Position numbers and translations under genes: made by a program. Below the pieces are notes generated by a model, which saw only the letters and a program-made list of their open reading frames with translations, made no database searches and was not told where the DNA came from. From the IMG/VR virus record IMGVR_UViG_3300043427_002950, positions 62,001 through 126,000 of that record: a stretch of DNA of 64,000 bases, one strand, 5' to 3'. Source of the stretch: a virus. This document shows, one piece after another, positions 26,663 through 36,170 of the stretch. The first letter of the stretch is position 1; each line of letters begins with the position of its first letter.

Positions 26663-27658
26663 ATGACTGTAGATCCAAATAATCTGGTAAAACTTGCTAT
26701 TCAAAATGGAGGAAGTATTCATCCTCTTGTTATTCCATCTAAAGATTTAAAGGGTCCAGCTTTAATGAACCCTTCAATTTATGTGGATGGGGATAAAATT
26801 TGGGTAAATCTTAGAAATATTAATTACACATTATATCATTCAGAAACAAAAAAGTTTGAGCATCATTGGGGTCCTTTAGTTTATATTCATCCAGAAAATG
26901 ATCTTCGTCTTCGCACATGGAATATTATGTGTGAACTTGATGAGGACATGAGAATCAAAAAATACCATCATATTGATACGACAAAATTTCCCAATAAAGA
27001 ACTTTGGGATTTTGTTGGGTTAGAAGATGTTCGTATTTTTAGATGGGAAGGAAAATTTTATACTTGTGGAGTTAGACGAGATTTAGAAACCACAGGTATT
27101 GGTAGAATGGAACTATGTGAACTTGAGATTGGTGATGGATATGTAAAAGAAATAAATCAAATTCGTATTCCTACCCCTGGAAATGATGATTCTTATTGCG
27201 AGAAAAATTGGATGCCAATTCTCGATATGCCATATCACTTCTTAAAGTGGACTAATGGAACTGAAATTGTAAAATATGATTTAGAATCTAAAAAAACAGA
27301 AAAAGTTGTCTCACATCATTGGAAAGATCTTGGATGTATTGATCTTCGTGGAGGATCTCAAGTTCTTAGGTTTGATGAAAAGCATAGATTTTGTTTAACA
27401 CATGAAACATTTTTAACTCAAAGTCCTCATTATAGAAAAGATGGAACTTACAGACATAGATTTGTTGTCTTTGATGAAGATTGGAACATTGTTAAAGTTT
27501 CTAAAAGATTCTCATTTTTGAATGCGGAAATAGAATTTGCAGTTGGAATGACTGAATATAAAGAAGATTATCTAATTACTTTTGGATTTCAAGATAATGC
27601 ATCATATCTTTTAAAAGCATCTAAGGAATTTGTTAAAAATTATATTTTTGAGGATTGA
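26663..27658 (+). CDS. Beta-propeller glycosidase-like protein (GH43/GH130 type)
   Basis: 331 aa with about five repeated blade-like segments. GLEDVRIFRWEGKFYTCGVR (about 118-137) resembles the E-D-x-R-I catalytic region of GH130-like phosphorylases. Other blade motifs are EKNWMPILDMPYHFLKW (about 180-196) and DLRGGSQVLRFDEKHRFCLT (about 230-249). Such folds act on glycosidic bonds or phosphorolytic sugar substrates; activity here is unproven. It heads a run of carbohydrate- and lipid-related genes, supporting a role in modifying host or virion glycans. Confidence 0.6.
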   Translation: MTVDPNNLVKLAIQNGGSIHPLVIPSKDLKGPALMNPSIYVDGDKIWVNLRNINYTLYHSETKKFEHHWGPLVYIHPENDLRLRTWNIMCELDEDMRIKKYHHIDTTKFPNKELWDFVGLEDVRIFRWEGKFYTCGVRRDLETTGIGRMELCELEIGDGYVKEINQIRIPTPGNDDSYCEKNWMPILDMPYHFLKWTNGTEIVKYDLESKKTEKVVSHHWKDLGCIDLRGGSQVLRFDEKHRFCLTHETFLTQSPHYRKDGTYRHRFVVFDEDWNIVKVSKRFSFLNAEIEFAVGMTEYKEDYLITFGFQDNASYLLKASKEFVKNYIFED

Positions 27659-27660
27659 TT

Positions 27661-28779
27661 ATGAATATCATTATCCCAATGGCGGGACTTGGTAGTAGGT
27701 TTTCTAAAAATGGAATTAAAACACCTAAACCTTTGATTAAAGTTAATGGAAAAACTCTTATTGAACATTCTGTAGAATCTCTTGGTATTCCTGGAAGATA
27801 TATTTTCATTACCCGAAATTATGAAGATCCTCAATACAATGAAGAACTGACAAAGATTCTTAAAAAATTAGATCCAAATTGTGAAGAAATTCGCATTGAT
27901 AATGTTACAAGTGGATGCAGTGAAACTTGTCTTTATGCAAAGCATTTAATTGATAATGAAGAAGAGTTGATTATTACGAATTGCGATCAACTCATGGATT
28001 GGGATCCTAATGCTTTTTTGGAAGAAGTCTCAGACAATCTTTCCGTAGATGGAGCAGTTGTATTATTTAAATCAAAAGATCCTAAAAATAGTTTTGCTAA
28101 AATTAAAGAAAATTATACTAATGGATGCAAAATTGTAAAGATTGTGGAAAAAGATCCAATTAGTGATAATGCTCTTGTTGGAATACATTATTGGGCAAGA
28201 GGAAAAGATTTTGTAGAGTCTTCTGAAAATTTACTTAAACATTTTAGAATAAGTGGACTTCCAGAATGTTATATCTCAGAAACTTATAATTATTTGATTG
28301 AAAGAAATTATTCTATTGTTCCATTTTTTATTCCCAAAAATAGTTATATTCCATTAGGAACTCCCGAAGATGTTTCAATTTATCTTGGAAAGTTAAAGGA
28401 ATTTTATACAAATAAACCAAAAACAATTTTTTGTGATTTGGATGGAACAGTGTTAAAACACTGTCATAAATTTAGTGATCTAAATCAAATTGATCCAGAA
28501 GTTCTTCCTGGAGTTAATAATAAATTTAATGAATGGGATTCTAAAGGATATAAAATTATTTTAACAACTGCTAGAAAAGAATCTGCCAGAGAAATGACAG
28601 AGAATCATCTTAAATCTCTGGGAATATGTTGGGATCATTTGATTATGGGTGTTTCTAGTGGAGTTAGAGTTTTAATCAATGATAAACTCAAAGATGAAGA
28701 CAACGATAGATCTGTAGCAATTAATTTAATTACTGACTCTGGATTTGATAGTGTTGATTGGGAGAAATATAATCTATGA
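27661..28779 (+). CDS. Nucleotidyltransferase - HAD phosphatase fusion
   Basis: 372 aa from the ATG at 27661 (GAGG about 7 bp upstream). An in-frame TTG 6 bp earlier is less likely. Residues 1-235 are a sugar-nucleotidyltransferase fold: IIPMAGLGSRFSKNG (G-x-G-x-R loop), PKPLIKVNGK, and NCDQLMDWDP as a metal-binding segment. From about 256, FCDLDGTVLKH is a HAD motif I, followed by ILTTARKESAREMTE (motif II, T/R type) and GVRVLINDKL. It would make an activated sugar or alcohol and hydrolyse a phosphate intermediate. Its ATGA overlap with the cupin gene supports one pathway. Confidence 0.75.
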   Translation: MNIIIPMAGLGSRFSKNGIKTPKPLIKVNGKTLIEHSVESLGIPGRYIFITRNYEDPQYNEELTKILKKLDPNCEEIRIDNVTSGCSETCLYAKHLIDNEEELIITNCDQLMDWDPNAFLEEVSDNLSVDGAVVLFKSKDPKNSFAKIKENYTNGCKIVKIVEKDPISDNALVGIHYWARGKDFVESSENLLKHFRISGLPECYISETYNYLIERNYSIVPFFIPKNSYIPLGTPEDVSIYLGKLKEFYTNKPKTIFCDLDGTVLKHCHKFSDLNQIDPEVLPGVNNKFNEWDSKGYKIILTTARKESAREMTENHLKSLGICWDHLIMGVSSGVRVLINDKLKDEDNDRSVAINLITDSGFDSVDWEKYNL

Positions 28780-29102
28780 AATTAGATAGACTTGATAGAA
28801 TGATTGGTGGATGGTTTATTGGAAACTTTGATTGTGCGTATAAAACTGATGCAGTTGAAGTTTCTTATAAAACTCATCCGAAGGGTGAGCAATGGGATAT
28901 TCATTACCATGAAAAAGTCACAGAAATAAATTTGTTGGTTCGTGGTAGAATGATTCTTCAAGGAGTGGAATTAAATGCTGGAGATATTTTTACTTTAACC
29001 CCTTTTGAAATTGCAGATCCAGAATTTTTAGAAGATTGTGAAATAGTATGTGTGAAACTTCCTGGTATACAAAACGATAAAATTTCCTTAACAAAAAAAT
29101 GA
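28776..29102 (+). CDS. Cupin-domain protein
   Basis: 108 aa. The metal-site pattern WDIHYHEKVTEINLLVRGRM (H...H...E) followed by LNAGDIFTLTPFEIADPEF is a compact single-domain cupin. Such proteins are sugar epimerases/isomerases or small-molecule sensors. It overlaps both neighbours by 4 bp, so it is translationally coupled with the nucleotidyltransferase-HAD and GDPD-like genes. Confidence 0.7.
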   Translation: MKLDRLDRMIGGWFIGNFDCAYKTDAVEVSYKTHPKGEQWDIHYHEKVTEINLLVRGRMILQGVELNAGDIFTLTPFEIADPEFLEDCEIVCVKLPGIQNDKISLTKK

Positions 29103-29575
29103 AAATAATCGCACATAGAGGAAATCTCGATGGACCAAATCCATTGAGAGAAAATAGTTTAGACTATATTGATGAGGCCATTAAATCTGGATTTGATGTG
29201 GAAATTGATATTAGAGAAGATAACGGACTTTTTCTTGGACATGATAATCCTCAGCATCATGTGACTTTTGATTGGTTAATACGAAGAAAAAAATATCTTT
29301 GGATTCATTGTAAAAATGTTCAAGCACTTGACTTTTTTTCTGAAACATCTTTTAATTATTTTTGGCATGAAAATGATCAATATACAATCACAAGTCATGG
29401 AATAGGGTGGGTGTATCCAGGCAAAAAACCATATCATAAATCCATAATTGTGCTTCCAGAAATTACAGATTTTTATCATTCTGAAGAAAGTAATGGTTAT
29501 CTTACAAATTCAAAAGGAATTTGCACGGATTTTTGCAACGACTACAAAAGATTGTTTTTCAAATCGGTTAAATAA
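29099..29575 (+). CDS. Glycerophosphodiester phosphodiesterase-like protein
   Basis: 158 aa. The N-terminal half carries the GDPD signature: IAHRGN (residues 4-9), EN-S (18-20), G-x-D-x-E-x-D-I-R (31-39) and LGHD (46-49). The family uses these His and Glu/Asp residues for acid-base catalysis and metal binding. The protein is shorter than typical GDPDs (about 240 aa), so the barrel may be minimal or truncated. Substrate is unknown; teichoic-acid-like or phospholipid head groups are possible from the family. Confidence 0.65.
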   Translation: MKIIAHRGNLDGPNPLRENSLDYIDEAIKSGFDVEIDIREDNGLFLGHDNPQHHVTFDWLIRRKKYLWIHCKNVQALDFFSETSFNYFWHENDQYTITSHGIGWVYPGKKPYHKSIIVLPEITDFYHSEESNGYLTNSKGICTDFCNDYKRLFFKSVK

Positions 29576-29596
29576 AGAAAATATAGTTTTGACATT

Positions 29597-32500
29597 ATGA
29601 GTGTATCATTAATTTGTTCTTGCAAAAATAGAATTGATGCTTTACGGGTTTCTTTAAATTCTTGGGTTAAATTTAAAGAAATAACAGAAATAATAATTGT
29701 GGATTGGGATTCTGATGAATCAATTGATTTTTTACTTTCCCATGATCCGAGAATAAAAATTATTAAAGTCTCTGATGAGAAATATTTTAATCAACCTCAA
29801 CCTTTAAATCTTGCGGCTGATTTTGCTACAGGAGAATATATTTTAAAAGTTGATTGTGATTATGTAATAAATCCATATTATAATTTTTTTGAAAGATATT
29901 TCCCTAAAGATAATGAATTTGTCTGTGGAGAATATGAACATGCTGTTGATGAATCTCAATTTCCAGAAGATTATAATTACATGTTACTGGGGAGAGAAGG
30001 ATTGCTCCTATACGATAAATCATATTCTCCATTTTATAAGTATTTGATTGGACTTCTTTTTACCAAGAAAGAAAATTTTAATAAAATAAATGGGTATAAT
30101 GAGTTATTGCACAACTATTATGCGTTTGAAGATGAAGAAATATTTAAAAGATTGGAATTATCTGGACTCAAAAAAGTAAAAATTGATTTTGATAATTCTA
30201 TAATTCATATTCCCCATCCAGATAGTAAAAGGGTTGAAAATTTTAAAGGACATGTAGATCAACCTTACATTAGAGAAGAAATATATAATAACCTTAAAGA
30301 AATTTACTCAGAAGATCAACTTGAGTGGGAAGTTGATTATGTCTTGTCTACACTTCATGTGTCATTGAATAAAAATGACATTGGTAAAATTGATAATTTT
30401 TATATTAAAAGGATTCATGAATGGAAATTGGAAGAAATATCCGAGAGATATTTTCATGCAAAAAAAGTAAATAATATAAAAAAACTTGAAGATTTTCCAA
30501 AAGTAAATTTTATTAGTCTTGAAGAAAGTAAAGATAGGCAAAAAAATTTAATAGAACAATTTAAAAAAAATGGAGTAACTGAATTTAATCCATTAATATC
30601 TAAAAGATTTGATCAGTCTAATGATATAGTTACTGGATCTCAAGTTAATATTTTAGATAGTGGGACTAAAGGATGTGTAGTTTCACATATCAAAATGATT
30701 AAAAAATGGTATGATGAATCTGATGAAAAATATGGATTCTTTTGTGAAGATGATCTAAGTTTGGAATCTTTAAAATATTGGGATTTTACCTGGAAAGAGT
30801 TCATTGAAAATCTTCCAGATGATGCTGACTGCGTTCAACTTTATTGTATTAGGGATGAACAAAGAGATTTAAAATTTGAAAATAGATGGCAAACCGATTG
30901 GTCAGTAACTGCTTATATTCTCACTAAAGAATACGCAAAACGTATTATTGATCAATATTATGTTTCAGAAAATGAATTTAATTTGGAAGTTTATGATACT
31001 GGATGGTATCCAATGCCAGAAAATGTTTTATTCTGGGGACATGGTAAAGTATATTCAGTCAATTTATTTCTAGAAGATCTTAAATTAGGGACCACGTTTT
31101 CTGAAATAGATAGTGGTATTAAGGAAAATCATCTCGATAGCTATACTTACAATTTAAATTGGTGGAAAAATAATTCAAAAAATAATTTAAATTTAATTTT
31201 TGGGAAAAATAATTTAAAAAAATTAAAAGTAGTTCAAATTGGTTGTAATAGAGGGTATGATGATTTATATGAGTATTTGTCTTTAAATTATAAAGAAAAT
31301 GAAATAGAATTTGGACTATTTGTAGATGCAAATAAAATACATATAGATTCTGTAAAAGAATGCTATAAAAAATATAATAATATTTTTGTAGAAAATTTGG
31401 GAATAAAAAGTCCATCGCATGAACATGATCATCTAACCTTTTATTATCATCCTGAAGAATCAAATTACGAAATCGCATCTTGCAAAAAAGAACATATTCA
31501 AAAATGTATTGATTGGCCTGGATCTTCCCTCACGGATGGAAATATTGAAACTTTTGAAATTTCCTGTATTACATTGGAAGAATTATTTGATAGATACAAT
31601 CTTAAAGAAATTGATTGGTTATTATTGGACATTGAAGGTCTAGAATCGGATATATTACTTAATTTTAATTGGGAAAAATATTTGATAAAAAAAGTAGAAT
31701 TTGAATACCTTCACTTGGATGAGAATGCTGAAAAAATTCAAAGTTTGATGTATAATATGGGATATAGACAAGTAAAATCACTTTCAGCAAATGATTGGGC
31801 ATTTGAAAAAGTAGAAAATTTAGGAGAAAAATCAATGGTGCATGTAAAAAATCAAAACTATGTTCAAATTGTTCTGGATATTGAAGAATTGCTGACTGAA
31901 TATTCATCTGATACTGAAAATCCAGAACTTAATTTTAAAATTGGACTTTGGTATGAAGTTCATGGTCAAGATGCGGCTGCACTTTCTTTCTTCTTAAGAG
32001 CAGCAGAAAGATTTGAAAACGATCATTATGCTTATGAATCTTTAATTCATGGTGCTTATTGTTATGATAGGCAAGGAACTAGAGATATGACCGCAAAAGG
32101 AATTTTACAACAAGCATTGGTATTATTACCACATAGACCAGAAGCATATTATCATCTGAGTAATTTCTGCAGAAAAAGAGGATTTTGGCAAGATTGTTAT
32201 ATTTACGCATCAACAGCTTTAAATTTTTCCAGTTTTGATTCTATTCCCAATTTTAAAACGGATGTTCATTTTCCTGGGAAATTTGCTATTATGTACGAGC
32301 AAGCACTTGCTGCTTGGGATTGGGGTAAAATTGAAGAATCTTATAATATTTTGATGGATATTAAAGATAATTATGAAATTCCAGAAGAATATAAAGTTCA
32401 AGTAGAAAAAGAACTAGAAAAATTTAAGAACATTGAGTGCTTCTTTACCGAGCAATATCGAGATATACTGGAAAATCTTTCCTGCAATAAAAATAAAAAT

Positions 32501-33322
32501 GAAGAAACCAATAGTGTAAATAACGATATTGGAAAAATTGATATTGTCCTTGCTGGGCATTTTGATGAAGAGACTCCAAATATTATAAATTCATACCTTA
32601 AACTAGATTTTATTAATAATATAATTCTTTCTACTTGGAAGGGACAGTATGACGGATCTATTGATCATGATAGAGTTAAAATTGTTGAAATAGAAAAACC
32701 AATTCCAGGAACTGACAATAGAAATTTACAAATAGCAAGTGCTCATGCTGGACTTGAATTAGTTACAACTGAGTATTGCGCCAAAATGAGAACCGATCAA
32801 AGATATTATGATGAAAGTATGCATAATATGTACAATTACCTGTTGAATAATCGAGAATTTGAAGATCAGATTTTTGTTGCTGGAATATATCCAAATCTTT
32901 TGTTTCATCCAAGAGATCATGTTTTTTGGGGAAAAAGTTGTAATGTAAAAGAATTGTATGATATTCCATTAGAATATAATGGTCTTTCTGATAAAATTAA
33001 AATATCAAAAGAAAATCTTCACAAATATTATCCTTTCTTTGTTAGAAATGAAACTTATATTGGAGCAAGATATTGCTCTAAATTTGATGAAACAATCAAC
33101 ATCATGTTACTTGAACCTGAAAAATATTTACATGACAATTGCGGAGGATGGAATCAATCCCATCAAGTTAGTCAAAATGTTACTACTAGAGCATTTAAGT
33201 CTTTCCCCAGAGAAGGAATTGATCTGGAATGGAACCGTAAAGGATTGCAACATTATCCATATGATGACCAGAAAAATGGATACGGTGAGTGCTGGGCAGA
33301 AGATTTTCAAATTGAGGATTGA
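29597..33322 (+). CDS. Five-module glycan-modifying megaprotein (GT2 - GT25 - FkbM - TPR - WavE-like)
   Basis: 1241 aa. About 1-290: family-2 glycosyltransferase (SLICSCKNRIDALRVSL, IIIVDWDSDES, LKVDCDYV as metal site near 85-91). About 300-530: GT25/LPS-type glycosyltransferase (VNFISLEESKDRQKN at about 302, GCVVSHIKMI near 358, FFCEDDLS near 380). About 540-735: FkbM-type methyltransferase (KVVQIGCNRGYDD near 543, WLLLDIEGLESDILLNF near 674). About 765-950: helical TPR-like repeats (NPELNFKIGLWYEV, HRPEAYYHLSNFCRKRGFW). About 980-1241: WavE-like region (IDIVLAGHFDEETPNIINS, AKMRTDQRYYDE). No frameshift is visible. It likely builds and methylates a surface glycan; substrates are unknown. Confidence 0.75.
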   Translation: MSVSLICSCKNRIDALRVSLNSWVKFKEITEIIIVDWDSDESIDFLLSHDPRIKIIKVSDEKYFNQPQPLNLAADFATGEYILKVDCDYVINPYYNFFERYFPKDNEFVCGEYEHAVDESQFPEDYNYMLLGREGLLLYDKSYSPFYKYLIGLLFTKKENFNKINGYNELLHNYYAFEDEEIFKRLELSGLKKVKIDFDNSIIHIPHPDSKRVENFKGHVDQPYIREEIYNNLKEIYSEDQLEWEVDYVLSTLHVSLNKNDIGKIDNFYIKRIHEWKLEEISERYFHAKKVNNIKKLEDFPKVNFISLEESKDRQKNLIEQFKKNGVTEFNPLISKRFDQSNDIVTGSQVNILDSGTKGCVVSHIKMIKKWYDESDEKYGFFCEDDLSLESLKYWDFTWKEFIENLPDDADCVQLYCIRDEQRDLKFENRWQTDWSVTAYILTKEYAKRIIDQYYVSENEFNLEVYDTGWYPMPENVLFWGHGKVYSVNLFLEDLKLGTTFSEIDSGIKENHLDSYTYNLNWWKNNSKNNLNLIFGKNNLKKLKVVQIGCNRGYDDLYEYLSLNYKENEIEFGLFVDANKIHIDSVKECYKKYNNIFVENLGIKSPSHEHDHLTFYYHPEESNYEIASCKKEHIQKCIDWPGSSLTDGNIETFEISCITLEELFDRYNLKEIDWLLLDIEGLESDILLNFNWEKYLIKKVEFEYLHLDENAEKIQSLMYNMGYRQVKSLSANDWAFEKVENLGEKSMVHVKNQNYVQIVLDIEELLTEYSSDTENPELNFKIGLWYEVHGQDAAALSFFLRAAERFENDHYAYESLIHGAYCYDRQGTRDMTAKGILQQALVLLPHRPEAYYHLSNFCRKRGFWQDCYIYASTALNFSSFDSIPNFKTDVHFPGKFAIMYEQALAAWDWGKIEESYNILMDIKDNYEIPEEYKVQVEKELEKFKNIECFFTEQYRDILENLSCNKNKNEETNSVNNDIGKIDIVLAGHFDEETPNIINSYLKLDFINNIILSTWKGQYDGSIDHDRVKIVEIEKPIPGTDNRNLQIASAHAGLELVTTEYCAKMRTDQRYYDESMHNMYNYLLNNREFEDQIFVAGIYPNLLFHPRDHVFWGKSCNVKELYDIPLEYNGLSDKIKISKENLHKYYPFFVRNETYIGARYCSKFDETINIMLLEPEKYLHDNCGGWNQSHQVSQNVTTRAFKSFPREGIDLEWNRKGLQHYPYDDQKNGYGECWAEDFQIED

Positions 33323-33369
33323 CAAATTAGATATAATCGGTTACAGTTCTGTCAACCACTACAAACTCC

Positions 33370-34080
33370 ATGAATCTTGAAGAAATTGCCGATCTAATTC
33401 AAAATAATTGTGATTGGGACTCATTTGTTGGATTTTGTATGGACATTCATAATGATATAGGATTTAAAAGTAGATCTGATAATATGTTGGTCTCTTCCAT
33501 GAGAGAAAAAGCATTCTCTCATTTTTGTTCAATACCTTTGCAACATATTGATGAAAATGGAAGAGACTATAAACTTTTTAAATCGCCAATTGAATATAAA
33601 AGTCAGCAAAATATCTTTAGAGTAAGAAAACCTAATGATAAAAATGGAAAACTTTTTGAAAGAGGAATAGTACAAAAAGATGATACCTCTCCAATTAAAA
33701 TGAAAAATTTTTATGGGTCGGGAGAAGCCACCATACACTCTTTTCTTGAAGAATGTAAGTATAATAGTACATGTGAATTTATTATTTTAAATCAAACTAA
33801 TTGTTTTGACTTTAGAGTTGGTTTGGTTAAAGATGAATATGCTAGAACAAGATATTATGCTCAGGGGGATGGAATTTATGCTGATTTTGAGAAAGATCAC
33901 ATTCACTTTTTAGATCTTTCAAATATAAATCCAGTCACTTTAAATAATAATATCTTTCTGGAAAATTCATATACAACTATTAAGTTGAATTGCCCAATGT
34001 CATACTCTCTCCAGAGCCTCCTTGAAGCAAAATTTAATTTGTATATGAAAATTTCTGAAGAGATGAAAAAAATAAAGTAG
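33370..34080 (+). CDS. Unrecognised protein
   Basis: 236 aa soluble protein, AT-rich like the glycan genes before it. No family is recognised with confidence. The stretch FKSPIEYKSQQNIFRVRKPN (E-x-K with basic surroundings) and the two-domain look are compatible with a nuclease fold, but a PD-(D/E)XK core cannot be demonstrated. A terminator lies 23 bp after its stop, so it closes the transcription unit that began near 26.6 kb. Confidence 0.6.
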   Translation: MNLEEIADLIQNNCDWDSFVGFCMDIHNDIGFKSRSDNMLVSSMREKAFSHFCSIPLQHIDENGRDYKLFKSPIEYKSQQNIFRVRKPNDKNGKLFERGIVQKDDTSPIKMKNFYGSGEATIHSFLEECKYNSTCEFIILNQTNCFDFRVGLVKDEYARTRYYAQGDGIYADFEKDHIHFLDLSNINPVTLNNNIFLENSYTTIKLNCPMSYSLQSLLEAKFNLYMKISEEMKKIK

Positions 34081-34090
34081 TCGGATTAAA

Positions 34091-34148
34091 AACTGGCACA
34101 CTGACCCCCCTCCTGGAACCCACCAGGGGGGTCTTTTCATGCTATAAT
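34091..34148 (+). promoter_or_regulatory. AACTGGCACA box + terminator hairpin + TATAAT (junction A)
   Basis: AACTGGCACA (34091-34100) precedes a G/C-rich hairpin, and TATAAT lies at 34143-34148. Box-to-(-10) distance is 52 bp, about one helical turn more than at the other eight junctions. No -35 hexamer fits. The -10 abuts an ATG at 34149, so initiation here would favour the in-frame ATG at 34170. Confidence 0.55.
34103..34137 (+). terminator. Intrinsic terminator after the glycan island
   Basis: GACCCCCCT...CCAGGGGGGTC inverted repeat (34103-34133) with a small internal bulge, followed by TTTT. It ends the upstream AT-rich unit and overlaps the promoter region of the helicase. Confidence 0.8.
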
Positions 34149-34169
34149 ATGACCACACACGACAGACCG

Positions 34170-35402
34170 ATGATTCAACTCCGACCGCACCAACAACGTG
34201 CTCTCGATGCCATGCTCAAGCATAGCAAGGGTCAACTCGTCATGCCGACTGGTGCTGGCAAGACCCTGACCATGATCTTCAATGCCATTGGGCAGATGAA
34301 GACCTCCTCTGAGTCCATGCACTTCGTAGTGGTTGCTCCACGCATCCTCCTGGCATCTCAGCTGTGCTCTGAGTTCCTTGAGCACATCGACAATGCCCAC
34401 ATCATTCATGTGCATTCTGGTGAAACCGATCACTTTAGCACGACCAAGACCGCAATGATCCATGCTTGGCACCATGCCGTTGATGGTCATCGCATTACCT
34501 TCACCACTTACAACTCCCTTCAGAAGGTTGTTGATTCTGGTGTCCATATCAATACCATCTACTTTGATGAGGCACACAATAGTGTCAAGAAGTCCTTTTA
34601 TACTTCCACTGAGATTCTTAGTGACAAGGCAGATCGTTCCTACTTCTTCACCGCAACTCCCAAGCACAGTGCTGCCTGGAACAAACCTGGCATGAACAAT
34701 GCTCAGGTCTATGGCAACGTCATCATCAACGTTCCTGCTCCAGAACTGATTGAGAATGGTTCTATCATTCCTCCTGTTGTTAATGCAGTCAACATCAACA
34801 TGGAACGTGACAAGGAGTTCGGTGCAGAACGTGACTGCATGACTCTGCTTGACACCATCATCAACGGCGACAACATGCAGAAAGTGCTTGTTGCTGCTCC
34901 CAACACTAAGGTTCTGATGCGAATGCTTGCAGAAACCGACTTCATGCCTGAGATTCAATCCTACGGGTATGATGTGCTGTGGATCACTTCTAAGCATGGT
35001 GCCTTTATCAACAATGAGAAAGTCACCCGTGAGGAGTTCTTCAACGTTCTGAGTCAGTATGGTCATGATCCCGAGAAGAAGTTTGTTATCCTTCACTACA
35101 GCATTCTGTCTGAAGGCATCAATTGCCCTGGATTGACAGCATGTGTTATGATGCGTCAGATGGACGTAATCCAGATGTGTCAAACGATTGGTCGTGTGAT
35201 CCGTCTTCATCCCGAAGACGCATCCAACATTCGTAGTGGTAAGGTTGCTGCTGGTGATCTTGACAACTACACTAAGTCGTTTGGTCTCATTCATGTCCCT
35301 GTTTACTCCAACACTGGTATTGCAACTGCTCGTCGTCTTCAGGCAGTAGTCGATACCGTATTCACCGAAGGTCAACCCTGCATTGCTACTATCCAAAAAT
35401 GA
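34170..35402 (+). CDS. SF2 DNA helicase (DEAH type, UvsW/Res-like)
   Basis: 410 aa from the ATG at 34170; an ATG 21 bp upstream (34149) is alternative but sits directly on the -10 box. Numbering from 34149: Q-motif-like LRPHQQRALD, Walker A MPTGAGKT (32-39), motif II DEAH (140-143), motif III TATP (168-171), motif VI QTIGRVIR (345-352). It is a compact two-RecA-domain helicase similar to UvsW and type III restriction Res subunits, without obvious extra domains. Probable role in recombination-dependent replication or fork remodelling. Its GC content is much higher than that of the preceding genes. It overlaps the next gene by 4 bp. Confidence 0.85.
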   Translation: MIQLRPHQQRALDAMLKHSKGQLVMPTGAGKTLTMIFNAIGQMKTSSESMHFVVVAPRILLASQLCSEFLEHIDNAHIIHVHSGETDHFSTTKTAMIHAWHHAVDGHRITFTTYNSLQKVVDSGVHINTIYFDEAHNSVKKSFYTSTEILSDKADRSYFFTATPKHSAAWNKPGMNNAQVYGNVIINVPAPELIENGSIIPPVVNAVNINMERDKEFGAERDCMTLLDTIINGDNMQKVLVAAPNTKVLMRMLAETDFMPEIQSYGYDVLWITSKHGAFINNEKVTREEFFNVLSQYGHDPEKKFVILHYSILSEGINCPGLTACVMMRQMDVIQMCQTIGRVIRLHPEDASNIRSGKVAAGDLDNYTKSFGLIHVPVYSNTGIATARRLQAVVDTVFTEGQPCIATIQK

Positions 35403-35995
35403 CTGAAAACTTTGACATTTCTGCCCTCAATCAACGGATTGCTGAGGTTAAACAGGAAAGTAATGAGTGTACTGAGTTTACTCATTCTTTCATTGAGTGC
35501 CTTCTGAAAAGGCATGATCTCTCAAACATGATTCAAATTGATCAAGATTTTGAAGATGTCCCATCCGAAATGGTTGAAATGATCTTCAATGGCAAATGCC
35601 CACCTAAGGAAGAAATTTTTAAACTTGACATCGATACACAAGATGCTTTCATCAAGGATCTTGTGTGGATTTGTGGAATGGGAGCTGTCTCATGGTACTG
35701 CGATAATGAAGAGCAGTATCAAAAGATGGATCCTAAACCTTTTGATGAGATCATTAAGATGCCCACTCTTTCTATTGGACATCACTCATCCTCCTTTATT
35801 ATTGCTGCTTTGGTTCTTTTGACTGCAACCATTCCAAATCAGGTTATGGTCGAATGCATGACCAATAGCTTTGATAGTAGTGATGAACAACTTGAAAAAA
35901 ATGCCATCATCTATAACGATCTTTGCTACTGCATCCTTAAAAGGTACACTGAAGATTTGAACTACTTCAAAATTAACGACGGGTATAAGGAATAA
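35399..35995 (+). CDS. Unrecognised protein in the helicase operon
   Basis: 198 aa acidic protein, overlapping the helicase stop by 4 bp (ATGA). It is mostly alpha-helical, with a hydrophobic helix near 126-147 (SSSFIIAALVLLTATIPNQV) that could be buried or membrane-associated. Several cysteines are scattered (ECLLKRH, CPP, WICGM, CYCILKR), not in a metal-binding arrangement. No function assigned. Confidence 0.65.
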   Translation: MTENFDISALNQRIAEVKQESNECTEFTHSFIECLLKRHDLSNMIQIDQDFEDVPSEMVEMIFNGKCPPKEEIFKLDIDTQDAFIKDLVWICGMGAVSWYCDNEEQYQKMDPKPFDEIIKMPTLSIGHHSSSFIIAALVLLTATIPNQVMVECMTNSFDSSDEQLEKNAIIYNDLCYCILKRYTEDLNYFKINDGYKE

Positions 35996-35999
35996 AAAT

Positions 36000-36170
36000 A
36001 TGTTAGATGGATTTATTACTGACGATGGATACGCAGCAGTTCCTTTTGTAAATCAACTTATGGTGATTTACAATGGGCAACAACTAAAGGTTTGTAGGAC
36101 AGCAAAATCTGCTGCAAAATTTATCGCAGAGCACAGATCTCTTCCAAAATCTGGAACTGTTTTTAATTGA
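36000..36170 (+). CDS. Small unrecognised protein
   Basis: 56 aa (MLDGFITDDGYAAVPFVNQL ... EHRSLPKSGTVFN). It starts 4 bp after the previous stop. Its TGA stop overlaps a TTGACA promoter element used by the next gene. It resembles the small helix-strand proteins common in cyanophage accessory regions. Confidence 0.6.
   Translation: MLDGFITDDGYAAVPFVNQLMVIYNGQQLKVCRTAKSAAKFIAEHRSLPKSGTVFN

Noticed and set aside
33319-33337. TTGACA followed by TATAAT near 33.3 kb
   Set aside because: The two hexamers are only 7 bp apart, so they cannot form one sigma-70 promoter.
34137-35396. 419-codon minus-strand ORF opposite the helicase
   Set aside because: A shadow of the helicase codon bias. The helicase frame has all SF2 motifs, the reverse frame none.
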